64,000 nt of DNA from Schlegelella_A sp038231215 (GCA_038231215.1 JBBRLS010000015.1:1-64000); one strand, 5' to 3'. Shown: positions 54,351 to 63,441, counted from the first letter of the stretch. The notes: generated by a model from the letters alone, not told the origin. A program made the numbers and translations.

Positions 54351-54356
54351 ATTATA
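54351..54356 (-). promoter_or_regulatory. TATAAT -10 element for the small lipoprotein gene
   Basis: A perfect TATAAT on the minus strand, rare in DNA this GC-rich, about 115 bp upstream of the ATG at 54235. The -35 region is weak. If used, it leaves a leader of roughly 110 nt with a small GGCA/TGCC hairpin. It lies 21 bp before the stop of the gene at 54376. Confidence 0.45.
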
Positions 54357-54375
54357 GACGTCTTAAGGGTGTTCC

Positions 54376-54864
54376 CTAGAGACCGAGGGCGGTCGGAGGA
54401 AAGGCTTCGACGGATCGTTGCAAAAGCGCGTCAATCGTTTCGCGGCATTCCACGTGATCGGCCGGTCGCGCCGAGACGGTGCCGCGATAGCGCACGGGAT
54501 CCAGCAGGCGGACGCTGATCATGCCGGGAACGAAGAGCAGGGTCGGCACCTGGCCGGCTTCCAGCTCGGGGTCGGAGCGGCACTGCACGATGTGCGACCA
54601 CTGTCGCCGCCACGTCGCGAAGCGCGGAGCGCGCCGGGCCATCTCGTCGAAGTCGTAGGCGAAGACGATCAGCTTGCGCCGAGACAACGCCCAACGGTTC
54701 AGCGACTCGACGACGTCGCGGTCGTTGAGCGGCCAGTCCTCGAAATGGGGATCGACGAGACAGATCTCGCTGGCGCCCTGCTCGGCCGCCATGGCCAGTG
54801 CGGCACGAATGGCGTCGTGAAAATCGGCGCGCGTGGCGATTTGCGTCAGCTTCTCTTCGCTCAT
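54376..54864 (-). CDS. Conserved-type 162-residue protein coupled to RoxA-like gene
   Basis: A cytoplasmic protein with TRADFHDAIRAALAMAAEQG, a strand-like EICLVDPHFEDWPLN and RRKLIVFAYDFDEMARR. The pattern resembles the PLD-like/DUF7931 group found beside acetyltransferases in proteobacteria, but no HxK catalytic motif is present. GGGAG precedes the ATG, which overlaps the stop of the oxygenase gene by 4 nt. A shared role with the oxygenase is possible; function unknown. Confidence 0.75.
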   Translation of the reverse strand: MSEEKLTQIATRADFHDAIRAALAMAAEQGASEICLVDPHFEDWPLNDRDVVESLNRWALSRRKLIVFAYDFDEMARRAPRFATWRRQWSHIVQCRSDPELEAGQVPTLLFVPGMISVRLLDPVRYRGTVSARPADHVECRETIDALLQRSVEAFPPTALGL

Positions 54865-56033
54865 GCATTGCTCCCGGAATTCGTGCCCTCCACTGTGCAC
54901 CATCCGGCCATCGCCCAGTGCGCGAGCACGGCGCGCGCCGCGGCGCCGAGCCTGCGCACCTCGGCCGCTTCGAGCCGTCGTCGATCGGCAAGGCGGCGCA
55001 TCAATTCGGCATCGCGCCCGCCGGCACGAAACGACTCGCCGTTGATGAAGACATGCTCGTCGTCGTAAAGCATGCGTGTGCGCCGGTCGAGCACGACTGC
55101 GGCAAGGGACAAGGCCGACTCCCTGCGTTCGAACCAGGTGCCGGGCTTCGGCTCGCTCAGCACTTCGCCGAGCGCTCGAGCGCGCGCCTGCGCGTCGCCC
55201 GCCAGGCGTTCGACCGCGGCGTCGGCAAAGATTTGCAGGGCCATTGGAATACGGGACGGCGTATCGGTCGCGGATTGGCCGCGCTCGGCGTAGAGCGCCT
55301 CGCGCTTCGCACCGCGTGCACCGCCTTCGCCTTCGCCTTCGTCGAGGACCGCTTCGGCGAGCCGCCGCAAGGTCTCCGCAGCGAGCGCCGTGGCGGCCGG
55401 CGCGCGAAAGCCGATCGACGCCGTGATGCACGCGCCGACCGCCACGCCGTCGTGGCCCCAACCCGGCGGCAGGTAGAGCATGTCGCCCGCTTCGAGCAGC
55501 CACTCGTCGCGCGGCACGAAGCCGGCGAGCATCTTGAGCGGCACCTCGTCGCGCAGACGCGGGCGCGCGACGCGGCCGACCCGCCAGCGGCGACGCCCCT
55601 CGACCTGAAGCAGGAAAACGTCGTACGAATCGATGTGCGGGCCGACGCCGCCACCTTCGCTCGCGTACGAGAGCATGACGTCGTCGACTTGCGCGTCGGC
55701 GACGAAGCGAAAGCGCCCGAGCAGTCGATGCGCGGCGTCGACGTGAAGGTCGACGCCCTGGACGAGCAGCGTCCAGGCGGGCCGGGCGAGCGGCGGCAGC
55801 GCGCGACGCGGGATCGGACCGTGCCGCACCGACCAGCGGTCGGCGTCGTTGACGACGAGCCGCGACTCGACGCCCTCTTCGCCAGCGAGAGCGAACAGGC
55901 GCCGGCGATCGATGCCGGGCAAGGGGTCGGCCAGCGCGCCGCGAACCAGCAGGGGCTTCTTCTGCCAATGCCGGCGCATGAACTGCGCCGGCGAGAGTCC
56001 GCCCAGCAGCGACAGGGGCCTGTCAATGTCCAT
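54861..56033 (-). CDS. JmjC-type cupin oxygenase, RoxA (50S ribosomal protein arginine hydroxylase)-like
   Basis: A 390-residue Fe(II)/2-oxoglutarate-dependent oxygenase. E. coli RoxA/YcfD hydroxylates an arginine of ribosomal protein L16. The N-terminus LSPAQFMRRHWQKKPLLVRG is the family hallmark. Iron ligands fit His133 and Asp135 (GPHIDSYDVFLLQ) and His194 (PPGWGHDGVAVG). A helical C-terminal part with winged-helix character follows. It overlaps the next gene by 4 nt and is divergent from slyD over only 24 bp. Confidence 0.9.
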   Translation of the reverse strand: MDIDRPLSLLGGLSPAQFMRRHWQKKPLLVRGALADPLPGIDRRRLFALAGEEGVESRLVVNDADRWSVRHGPIPRRALPPLARPAWTLLVQGVDLHVDAAHRLLGRFRFVADAQVDDVMLSYASEGGGVGPHIDSYDVFLLQVEGRRRWRVGRVARPRLRDEVPLKMLAGFVPRDEWLLEAGDMLYLPPGWGHDGVAVGACITASIGFRAPAATALAAETLRRLAEAVLDEGEGEGGARGAKREALYAERGQSATDTPSRIPMALQIFADAAVERLAGDAQARARALGEVLSEPKPGTWFERRESALSLAAVVLDRRTRMLYDDEHVFINGESFRAGGRDAELMRRLADRRRLEAAEVRRLGAAARAVLAHWAMAGWCTVEGTNSGSNA

Positions 56034-56057
56034 GGATCATTGTGCGATGATCTTTCG

Positions 56058-56579
56058 ATGCAGATCAGCGTCCCTTGCGTCGTCACCCTCACCTGGCGCC
56101 TCGAAGACGCGCACGGCGCGGAGATCGACGAGCTCGCCGACCCGCTCGAGTTCTTCTACGGCGGCGACGACCTGCTCGCCAAGGTCGAGGAAGCGCTCGT
56201 CGGCCAGGAGACCGGTTTCAAGACGACGCTCCATCTCGAGCCCGAGCATGCCTTCGGAGACTATGACTCGGAGCTCGTGTTTTTCGAGGCGCGCGACCTC
56301 TTTCCCGAGGCGATCGAGCCCGGCATGCAGTTCGACGGCCCGCCGCCCGGCGCCAAGACACAGGGCCTGCGCGAAGACGCGATCTACACCGTCACCGAGG
56401 TCTATCCGAACCACGTCGTGCTCGACGGCAACCACCCGCTGGCCGGCATCGCCCTGCGTTTGTCGCTGACGGTGCGCGACGTGCGCTTGGCCACCGAAGA
56501 AGAGGTCGAGGCCGGCAGCGTCGGCAGCTCCGCGGTCAGCGTGCTGGCCGCGCCGCCGCCGGGCACGCGCCTGCACTGA
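56058..56579 (+). CDS. slyD: FKBP-type peptidyl-prolyl cis-trans isomerase SlyD-like
   Basis: A 173-residue cytoplasmic prolyl isomerase/chaperone. The FKBP domain is split by the insert-in-flap domain, as usual in SlyD (LVGQETGFKTTLHLEPEHAF, then NHPLAGIALRLSLTVRDVR). SlyD binds nickel through a His-rich C-terminal tail; here the tail is short and lacks histidines apart from the last residue, so metal storage is unlikely. The ATG gives a standard N-terminus (VTLTWRLEDAHGAEIDE). Confidence 0.9.
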   Translation: MQISVPCVVTLTWRLEDAHGAEIDELADPLEFFYGGDDLLAKVEEALVGQETGFKTTLHLEPEHAFGDYDSELVFFEARDLFPEAIEPGMQFDGPPPGAKTQGLREDAIYTVTEVYPNHVVLDGNHPLAGIALRLSLTVRDVRLATEEEVEAGSVGSSAVSVLAAPPPGTRLH

Positions 56580-56620
56580 GCCGTCCTTGTCAGAGCCGCC
56601 GTTGTAGAGCCGCCGTTGTC
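56578..56620. repeat. Three tandem 14-15 bp repeats after slyD
   Basis: Units GAGCCGTCCTTGTCA, GAGCCGCCGTTGTA and GAGCCGCCGTTGTC follow each other directly, starting inside the slyD stop region and running into the palindrome at 56618. The units differ at two or three positions. Confidence 0.7.
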
Positions 56621-56683
56621 ATTCCGAGCGAAGCGAAGAATCTCGCGGCAAACGCCGCGATCCTTCGCTTCGCTCAGGGTGAC
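56618..56683. repeat. REP-like long palindrome at the 3' end of the RND gene
   Basis: The left arm GTCATTCCGAGCGAAGCGAAG and the right arm CTTCGCTTCGCTCAGGGTGAC are inverted copies with a few mismatches, with a second inner pair GCGGC/GCCGC and an AAAC loop. The core GAGCGAAGCGAAG is a sequence I have seen as an interspersed element in many bacteria. The right arm contains the stop codon of the RND pump gene. The hairpin could end or protect transcripts from both sides. Confidence 0.75.
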
Positions 56684-59600
56684 ACGCTCGCCAAGGCGCC
56701 TTCCGGCGTCGTCACCGGGCCGCGGCCGCTGAAGCGGTCGAGTGCGAGGTAGATCACCGGCGTGATGTAGAGCGTGATCGCCTGCGAGAAGACCAGCCCG
56801 CCGACGACCGCGAGGCCGAGCGGCTGACGCAACTCGGCGCCGGCGCCGACGCCGAGCGCGATCGGCAACGCACCCATCAGCGCGGCCAGCGTCGTCATCA
56901 TGATCGGCCGAAAGCGCAGCACGCAGGCCTCGCGGATCGCCGCCGCCGGCGCCATCCCCTGGTTGCGCTGCGCGTCGAGGGCGAAGTCGATCATCATGAT
57001 CGCGTTCTTCTTGACGATGCCTATCAGCAGCAGGATGCCGATCGTCGCGATCAGCGTCAGGTCCTGGTCGAAGAGCTTGAGCGTGAGCAGCGCACCGACC
57101 GCCGCCGAAGGCAGGCCGGCGAGGATCGTCAGCGGGTGGATGTAGCTCTCGTAGAGCACGCCCAGCAGCACGTAGATGACGAGCAGCGCCGAGATGATGA
57201 GGATGGCCTGGCTGCCCTGCGAGCTCTTGAACACGGCGGCGTCGCCACCGTAGGCGGTGATGATCGACGACGGCAGGCGGATCTGGTCGCGATACTTCTC
57301 GATCCTCGCAGTGGCGTCGCCGAGCGCCGTGCCCGGCGCCAGGTTGAACGAGATGGTCACCGCCTGGAGCTGGCCGACGTGGTTGATCGAGGTCGGGCCG
57401 ACCGAGCGCGTCACCGTGGCAAAGCTCGACAGCGGCACCAGCGCGCCGTTCGACGAGCGCACATGGATGTTGTTGAAGGCGCTCTCGTCCTGCTTGGCGC
57501 CGGGCGCCACCTCCATGATCACCTGGTAGCTGTCGACCGCCGTGTAGATGGTCGAGACCTGGCGCTCGCCGAAGGCGCTGTAGAGGGCGGAGCGCACCGC
57601 GTCGATGGATACGCCGAGCGTGTTGGCGCGATCGCGGTCGATCTTCAACGAGGCCTGCAGGCCCTTGAGCTGCGAGTCGCTCGTGACGTCGCGGAACATC
57701 GGGTCGGCGCGCATCGGCTCCTGGAGCTTGAGTGCCCAGTCGTTGAGCTCGCCGGCCTGCACGCTTTGCAGGATGTACTGGTACTGCGCCTTGCTCGGCC
57801 GGCCGCCGAGCTGCAGGTTCTGGATCGGCCGCATGTAGACGCTGATGCCGGGCACCTCGCGGAGCTTCTTGCGCAGGCTCTCGACCACCTGCTTCATCGG
57901 CGGCCGCTGGTCGCGCGGCTTGAGGTTGATGAACATGCGGCCCACGTTCTGCGATCCGCTGTTGCCGCCCGCGCCGTTGAACGAGTTCACGGTCGCCACC
58001 GCCGGATCGTTGCGCAGCACCTCGGCGACGCGGTTCTGCAGCACGACCATCGCCGGGAAGGAGATGTCCTCCGCGGCCTCGGTCGAGATGCTGATCTGGC
58101 CGATGTCCTCTTCGGGGAAGAAGCCCTTGGGAATGGTCACGAAGAGCCACGCGGTGGCGACGAAGGTGAGCAGCGCGACGACGAGGACGATGCGCCGGTG
58201 GCGAAGTGCCATGTCGAGCGAGCGCGAGTAGCCGGCCAGCATCGCGTCGAAACCGCGCTCGAAGGAGCGCACGATCATTCCCGGGCGCTTCATGTGCGCC
58301 TCGTCGGTGAGGAAGCGGCTCGCCAGCATCGGCACCAGCGTCAGCGAGACGAAGGCCGAGGCGATGATGGCGAGCGTGACGATGACCGCGAACTCGTGGA
58401 AGAGCAGGCCGATCACGCCGGGCATGAAGAAGATCGGGATGAACACGGCGACGAGCGAGCTCGAGATCGAGATGATCGTGAAGCCGACCTCGCGCGAGCC
58501 GCGCAGCGCCGCCTGGAACGGTGGCACGCCGTGCTCGACGTGGCGCATGATGTTCTCGAGCATGACGATCGCGTCGTCGACGACCAGGCCGACGGCCAGC
58601 GTCAGGCCGAGCAGCGAGATGTTGTCGATCGTGTAGCCGAAGGCCCAGAGCAGCGACACCGCGCCGACCAGCGAGACCGGCAGCGAGAGCGTCGGGATGG
58701 CGGTCGCGACGAAGCGGCGCAGGAACAGGAAGATGACGAGCACCACCAGAACGACGGTGCCGAGCATCGTCAGTGACACGTCGTGCAGGGCCGCGCGCAC
58801 CGACACCGACCGGTCGTTGACGGCGTTGATGCGCACCGACTGCGGCAACTGCGATTGAAAGCCCGCGAGCTGCGCCCGCACCGCGTCGACGACCTTGACG
58901 GTGTTGGCGGCCGGCTGCCGGAAGACGCCGAGCGAGATCGACGTTTCACCGTTGAAGGTGGCGGCCGTCTTGACCGTCTCGTAGCTGTCTTCGACCTGGG
59001 CCACCTCCTTCAGTCGCACCGGATTGCCGTTGCGGTTGCTGACGATCAGCTCGGCGAACTCGGCAGCGTTGCGCAGTTGCCGGTTCGCCTGCAGGGTCAG
59101 CGTCTGCGCCGGGCCTTCGAGCGTGCCGACCGGCGTGTTGGCGTTGGCCGCGCGCAAGGCGCCGGTCAGCTCGTCGAGACTGATGTTGCGCGCGGCGAGC
59201 GCGTCGGGCTGGACCCGAACGCGCACCGCAAAACGCTTCTGTCCGAAGATGCTGACCTGGGCGACGCCGTCGAGCGTGGACAGCGTCGGCGAGATCAGGT
59301 GCTCGGCGTAGTCATTGAGGTCCGACAGGCTGAGCGAAGGCGAGGTTATCGCCAGAAACAGGACCGGCGAATCGGCCGGGTTGACCTTGCGGTAGGCCGG
59401 CGGCGAGGTCATGTCCTGGGGCAGCGTGCGCTGCGCCCGCAGCAGCGCCGCCTGCACGTCGACGGCGGCGGCGTCGATGTCGCGGCCCTGGTCGAACTCG
59501 AGCGTCACCGAGGTCGCCCCGAGTGTGTTGCTCGAGCTGATGACGGCCAGACCGGGAATGGTCTGGAACTGCTTTTCGAGTTGTAGCGCGACCGACGTGG

Positions 59601-59778
59601 CCATCGTCTCGGGGCTGGCCCCCGGCAACTGCGCCGAGACGTTGATGACCGGCGTGTTGTAGCTCGGCAGAGCGGCGACCGGAATCTTGTTGAAGGCGAT
59701 CGCGCCGGCAACGACGATGGCTGCGTTGAGCAGCACCGTCAGCACCGGACGGCGGATGAAGAGTTCGGAGAGGTTCAC
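56674..59778 (-). CDS. RND multidrug efflux permease (HAE1 type, MdtBC/AcrB-like)
   Basis: A 1034-residue inner-membrane pump protein that exports drugs or solvents by proton exchange. It has the twelve-helix RND layout with two large periplasmic loops. The proton-relay Asp pair is in LAVGLVVDDAIVMLE. Other family segments are LFIRRPVLTVLLNAAIVVAG at the N-terminus, SNTLGATSVTLEFDQGRDID and a typical late GIVKKNAIMMIDFA. The adaptor gene lies 24 bp upstream on the same strand. The stop lies inside a repeat palindrome. Confidence 0.95.
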   Translation of the reverse strand: MNLSELFIRRPVLTVLLNAAIVVAGAIAFNKIPVAALPSYNTPVINVSAQLPGASPETMATSVALQLEKQFQTIPGLAVISSSNTLGATSVTLEFDQGRDIDAAAVDVQAALLRAQRTLPQDMTSPPAYRKVNPADSPVLFLAITSPSLSLSDLNDYAEHLISPTLSTLDGVAQVSIFGQKRFAVRVRVQPDALAARNISLDELTGALRAANANTPVGTLEGPAQTLTLQANRQLRNAAEFAELIVSNRNGNPVRLKEVAQVEDSYETVKTAATFNGETSISLGVFRQPAANTVKVVDAVRAQLAGFQSQLPQSVRINAVNDRSVSVRAALHDVSLTMLGTVVLVVLVIFLFLRRFVATAIPTLSLPVSLVGAVSLLWAFGYTIDNISLLGLTLAVGLVVDDAIVMLENIMRHVEHGVPPFQAALRGSREVGFTIISISSSLVAVFIPIFFMPGVIGLLFHEFAVIVTLAIIASAFVSLTLVPMLASRFLTDEAHMKRPGMIVRSFERGFDAMLAGYSRSLDMALRHRRIVLVVALLTFVATAWLFVTIPKGFFPEEDIGQISISTEAAEDISFPAMVVLQNRVAEVLRNDPAVATVNSFNGAGGNSGSQNVGRMFINLKPRDQRPPMKQVVESLRKKLREVPGISVYMRPIQNLQLGGRPSKAQYQYILQSVQAGELNDWALKLQEPMRADPMFRDVTSDSQLKGLQASLKIDRDRANTLGVSIDAVRSALYSAFGERQVSTIYTAVDSYQVIMEVAPGAKQDESAFNNIHVRSSNGALVPLSSFATVTRSVGPTSINHVGQLQAVTISFNLAPGTALGDATARIEKYRDQIRLPSSIITAYGGDAAVFKSSQGSQAILIISALLVIYVLLGVLYESYIHPLTILAGLPSAAVGALLTLKLFDQDLTLIATIGILLLIGIVKKNAIMMIDFALDAQRNQGMAPAAAIREACVLRFRPIMMTTLAALMGALPIALGVGAGAELRQPLGLAVVGGLVFSQAITLYITPVIYLALDRFSGRGPVTTPEGALASVSP

Positions 59779-59802
59779 GGCGTGCCAGTCCCTGGCCGTT
59801 GC

Positions 59803-61104
59803 TCAGACCGCGGGCGCGCCCGACGAAGTGCGCGCGCCGGGGCCGCTGCGCGGTCGCGTCGCCAGGGCGTCGCTCGCCGGTGGCCCGCCCTGGGCGGCCG
59901 CCGACGCCGGCGCCGACGCCGACGCAGCACCGCCGCGACGTCCGCGCGATCCCGACTCGACCGCCGCTCGCTCGACGACCGTCGTGCCCGGCCGCAGGTT
60001 CTGCCGCCCTTCGACGACGACGCGATCACCCGGCTTCACGCCCGTCACCGCGGCGTCTTCGCCGGCGGCGTAGACCACTTCGACCGGCCGCGGCGACGCC
60101 TTGTTCGACGCGTCGACGACATAGACGATCTTGCCGCGCGGGCTCAGGATCACGGCCGCCTGCGGCACCACCGATACGTCTTTCAGCGTCTGCACGGCCA
60201 GGCGTACGGCGACGAAGGCGCCGGGCCAGAGCCGCTCGTCCCTGTTGGCGAACTCGGCCTTGACGCGCACCGTGCCTGAGCCGGCGTCGACGGCGTTGTC
60301 GACGAAGCGAAGTCGGCCCGTGGCCACGCCCGAGGCCTCGGGCAAGACCGCGGTAACGCTGCCGCCGCCACTGCGCAGCGCCGCCAGCACCGGAGCGAGG
60401 TTGCGCTGCGGCAGGCTGAACGCGACCGAGATCGGGTCGAGCTGCGTGATCGTCACCAGCGGCACGCTGCTCGGCTGTACGAGGCTGCCGGCATAGACGT
60501 TGATCGCGCCGGCCCGTCCTGCCGCCGGCGCAACGATGCGGCTGTACGAGAGGCCGACCTGCGCTGCCTCGATGGCGGCGCGATCGGAGGCGACCACCGC
60601 CTGCTGCGACTCGACCAGCGTCTGGTTGGTGTCGACCGCGCCTTGCGATATGAAGTTCTGCGCCATCAGGTCGCGGCTGCGCGCGAGCTGGCGCTGCGCA
60701 TCGGCGAGCGAGGCCAGGTCCTTGGCGAGCTGCGCCCTGGCCTTGGTGACGTTGACCACGTCGTTGCGCGCGTCGAGCGTGAAGAGGAGCTGGCCGGCGC
60801 TGACGAACTGGCCTTCCTTGATGTGCACCCTGGTGATGGTGCTGGCGACCTGCGGCCGCAGGTCGACGCTGTTGAGCGCCGTCACGGTGCCGGTCGCGTC
60901 GAGCATGACGTCGACGTCGCGCTTTTGCACGGCGACCGTCGTCACGCTGACCGGCGGCCCGCCGGCACCCGAGGCCGCCGAGCCTGCCGATGCGGCTCCG
61001 GCCGCCGCCAGCGCGTCGCCGGATGGCTTGCTGCGCATCAGCGCATAAGCGGCCGCCGCGGCCAGGACGACGAGGACGGCGGCCATCAGATACGACCTCT
61101 TCAT
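59803..61104 (-). CDS. RND efflux periplasmic adaptor (MdtA/AcrA-like)
   Basis: A 433-residue membrane-fusion protein. A membrane anchor (about residues 4-22), a Gly/Ala/Ser-rich linker, lipoyl halves (VDLRPQVASTITRVHIKEGQ and APAAGRAGAINVYAGSLVQP), an alpha-helical hairpin (about 125-190) and beta-barrel regions follow in order. The C-terminal 60 residues are Ala/Gly/Arg-rich and low in complexity, beyond the usual end of the fold. The start is the ATG giving MKRSYLMAAVL. It precedes the pump gene by 24 bp. No outer-membrane channel gene is in the window. Confidence 0.94.
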   Translation of the reverse strand: MKRSYLMAAVLVVLAAAAAYALMRSKPSGDALAAAGAASAGSAASGAGGPPVSVTTVAVQKRDVDVMLDATGTVTALNSVDLRPQVASTITRVHIKEGQFVSAGQLLFTLDARNDVVNVTKARAQLAKDLASLADAQRQLARSRDLMAQNFISQGAVDTNQTLVESQQAVVASDRAAIEAAQVGLSYSRIVAPAAGRAGAINVYAGSLVQPSSVPLVTITQLDPISVAFSLPQRNLAPVLAALRSGGGSVTAVLPEASGVATGRLRFVDNAVDAGSGTVRVKAEFANRDERLWPGAFVAVRLAVQTLKDVSVVPQAAVILSPRGKIVYVVDASNKASPRPVEVVYAAGEDAAVTGVKPGDRVVVEGRQNLRPGTTVVERAAVESGSRGRRGGAASASAPASAAAQGGPPASDALATRPRSGPGARTSSGAPAV

Positions 61105-61133
61105 GAGCCGTCGATTGTGCCGCCTCGGGACGC

Positions 61134-61583
61134 TCACGCGCGGCCCGTCGACCCGAATCCGCCTGTGCCGCGCTCGCTGGCGCCGAACGACTCGACGACG
61201 CGAAAGCTCGCCTGCACGACGGGCACGATGACGAGCTGGGCGATGCGCTCGAAGGGCTGCACGGTGTAGGCGCTGGTGCCGCGGTTCCAGCAGCTCACCA
61301 TGAGCGGACCCTGGTAGTCGGAGTCGATCAGGCCGACCAGGTTGCCGAGGACGATGCCGTGCTTGTGGCCGAGGCCCGAGCGCGGCAGGATCATCGCCGC
61401 GAGTTGCGCATCGGCGATGTGGATCGCCAGGCCGGTGGGAATCAGCTTCGCTTCGCCCGGTGCGAGCTCGAGCGGCGCGTCGAGACAGGCGCGCAGGTCG
61501 AGGCCGGCGCTGCCCGCGGTCGCGTAGGCGGGCATCTGATCGGCCATGCGCGCGTCGAGCACGCGTACCTCGACTTCGGTCAT
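61134..61583 (-). CDS. dut: Deoxyuridine 5'-triphosphate nucleotidohydrolase
   Basis: A 149-residue trimeric dUTPase that hydrolyses dUTP to dUMP and keeps uracil out of DNA. All five motifs are visible: AGSAGLDLRA, PRSGLGHKHGI, GLIDSDYQGPL, RIAQLVIVPV and RGTGGFGSTGR. A GTG at 61598 overlapping the coaBC stop would add five residues (start ambiguity); the ATG gives the family length. coaBC-dut is a common gene pair. Confidence 0.96.
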   Translation of the reverse strand: MTEVEVRVLDARMADQMPAYATAGSAGLDLRACLDAPLELAPGEAKLIPTGLAIHIADAQLAAMILPRSGLGHKHGIVLGNLVGLIDSDYQGPLMVSCWNRGTSAYTVQPFERIAQLVIVPVVQASFRVVESFGASERGTGGFGSTGRA

Positions 61584-61594
61584 GGCACTTGCGC

Positions 61595-62827
61595 TCACTT
61601 GCTGCGCGCCAGCCGCGTGGCGATCTCGGCGACGAGCTGTCGCGCCAGCACGAGCTTGCCGGCGCGCGGCAATTCGCGCTCGCCTTCGGCATCGACGAGC
61701 GTCAGCGCGTTGTCGTCGCGCCCGAAGGTCGCGGGGCCGAGGTTGGCGACGATGAGCGGCACGTTCTTGCGGCGCAGCTTCTCGCGTGCGTGGGCGATGA
61801 GATCGTCGCTCTCGGCCGCGAAGCCGACGCAGTACGGCGCCTTCGGCAAGCGCGCGACGGCGGTCAGGATGTCCGGGTTTTCGAGCAGCTCGAAGGCCGG
61901 CACGGTGCGGCCTTCGGCCTTCTTGATCTTGCTCGCCGCGACGCTGGCGACGCGCCAGTCGGCGACCGCCGCGGTGGCGACGAAGACATCGCTGTCGGGC
62001 GCCGCGGTCATCGCGGCCTCGTGCATCTCGACCGCCGTCGTCACGTCGATGCGCTTCACATGGCGCGGCGTGGCAAGGGCGACGGGCCCGGCGAGCAGCG
62101 TCACCTCGGCGCCCGCTTCGGCCGCAGCGCGCGCGATCGCAAAGCCCATCTTGCCGCTCGACCGGTTGGTGAGGCCACGCACCGGATCGATCGGCTCGAA
62201 GGTCGGTCCGGCGGTGACGAGCACGTGCTTGCCGGCGAGCAGCTTGGGCTGAAAGAAGGCGATCAGCTCGTCGCGCAGTTCGGAAGGCTCGAGCATGCGG
62301 CCGTCGCCGATCTCGCCGCAGGCCTGATCGCCGTTGCCGGGACCGAGCACAGTGGCGCCATCGGCGGCGAGCTGCGCGAAGTTGCGCTGCGTCGCGGGGT
62401 GCGCCCACATCTCGCGGTTCATCGCCGGCGCGACCAGCAAGGGACAGCGTTCGATCGACCGTGCCAGGCAGGCCAGCGAGAGCAGGTCGTCGGCGCGACC
62501 ATGCAGCAACTTGGCGACGAAGTCGGCGCTGGCCGGCGCGATGAGGATCGCGTCGGCCTCGCGCGTCAGGTTGATGTGCGCCATGTTGTTGTGGTCACGC
62601 GCGTCCCATTGGCTCGTGAAGACGGGGCGGTTCGAGAGCGCCTGCAGCGTTACTGCGGTGATGAAGTGCCCGGCCGCCTCGGTCATCGCCACCTGCACCG
62701 TCGCGCCAGCCTTGATCAGCTCGCGCACCAGCTCGGCCGCCTTGTAGCAGGCGATGCCGCCCGAGAGCCCGAGCACGATGTGCCGGCCGGCCAGTTCGGA
62801 GGTGGAACTCGAGGGTGCGGAAGACAC
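61595..62827 (-). CDS. coaBC: Bifunctional phosphopantothenoylcysteine decarboxylase / phosphopantothenate-cysteine ligase
   Basis: A 410-residue two-domain enzyme of coenzyme A synthesis. The N-terminal CoaC flavoprotein domain carries LGLSGGIACYKAAELVR, the HNNMAHI loop with its catalytic His, and the substrate clamp PAMNREMWAHPA. The C-terminal CoaB domain carries VLVTAGPTFEPIDPVRGLTN with the Asn of RSSGKMG and a lysine stretch (SKIKKAEG). The start is GTG at 62827; a longer frame runs into the upstream TlpA-like gene. dut follows directly. Confidence 0.95.
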   Translation of the reverse strand: MSSAPSSSTSELAGRHIVLGLSGGIACYKAAELVRELIKAGATVQVAMTEAAGHFITAVTLQALSNRPVFTSQWDARDHNNMAHINLTREADAILIAPASADFVAKLLHGRADDLLSLACLARSIERCPLLVAPAMNREMWAHPATQRNFAQLAADGATVLGPGNGDQACGEIGDGRMLEPSELRDELIAFFQPKLLAGKHVLVTAGPTFEPIDPVRGLTNRSSGKMGFAIARAAAEAGAEVTLLAGPVALATPRHVKRIDVTTAVEMHEAAMTAAPDSDVFVATAAVADWRVASVAASKIKKAEGRTVPAFELLENPDILTAVARLPKAPYCVGFAAESDDLIAHAREKLRRKNVPLIVANLGPATFGRDDNALTLVDAEGERELPRAGKLVLARQLVAEIATRLARSK

Positions 62828-62868
62828 AGCGGCGCGATTATCGGCCTCGGCCGGCGCACGCTCCGCGG

Positions 62869-63441
62869 TCAGGTCTTGCGCGGCGCCGCGAGCAGCGGAT
62901 CGAGCAGCTCCTTGGCGGCCGGGCCGCTCCAGTCGAGGTCGCCGAGAACCATCGCGGTCGGCTTGCCGTTGCGGCCGATCAGCACGCTGGTCGGAAAGAC
63001 GCGCGGCGTCCAGTCGGTCGTGGCATCGCCGTCGACGTCGAGCAGGATCGTCGACTTGAATGGCAGCCGCTCGAGAAACTGGCGGATCAACTCGGCCGGC
63101 TCGCGATAGTTGACCGCGCACACCATCAGGCCCCGCGGCTTGAGTCGTGCCGCCATCGCGCCGAGCGAGGGCATCTCGAGCCGGCAGGGCTCGCACCAGG
63201 TCGCCCAGAAATTGAGAACGACGACCTGGCCGGCATGCGCGGCGAGCTTCCAGCGCTTGCCGTCGAGGTCGGCAAGGTCGAGTTCGGGCACGGGCTTTGC
63301 CTCCGGCCACGGCCGAACGACGTAGGCGGCCGACGCCGGCGTCGAGAACAGCGGCGCGCCGATTGCGGCCGCGCCCAGAACGAGCGCGCGGCGCCGCGCG
63401 GCATGAACAGGAATCTGCGGCTTTTCCCTCATGGCATGCAT
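62869..63441 (-). CDS. TlpA/ResA-like thioredoxin-family protein
   Basis: A 190-residue periplasmic thiol-disulfide protein. The redox site is Cys83-Cys86 (FWATWCEPCRLEMPSL), and the cis-Pro region is in RVFPTSVLIGRNG. The N-terminus has a basic ARRRALVLGAAAIGA segment that fits a Tat or Sec signal peptide, with a likely cleavage after ASA. The ATG at 63441 has GGGA upstream; a second ATG 9 nt later is possible. Such proteins reduce disulfides for cytochrome c maturation or other oxidative folding. It is 41 bp upstream of coaBC. Confidence 0.9.
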   Translation of the reverse strand: MHAMREKPQIPVHAARRRALVLGAAAIGAPLFSTPASAAYVVRPWPEAKPVPELDLADLDGKRWKLAAHAGQVVVLNFWATWCEPCRLEMPSLGAMAARLKPRGLMVCAVNYREPAELIRQFLERLPFKSTILLDVDGDATTDWTPRVFPTSVLIGRNGKPTAMVLGDLDWSGPAAKELLDPLLAAPRKT

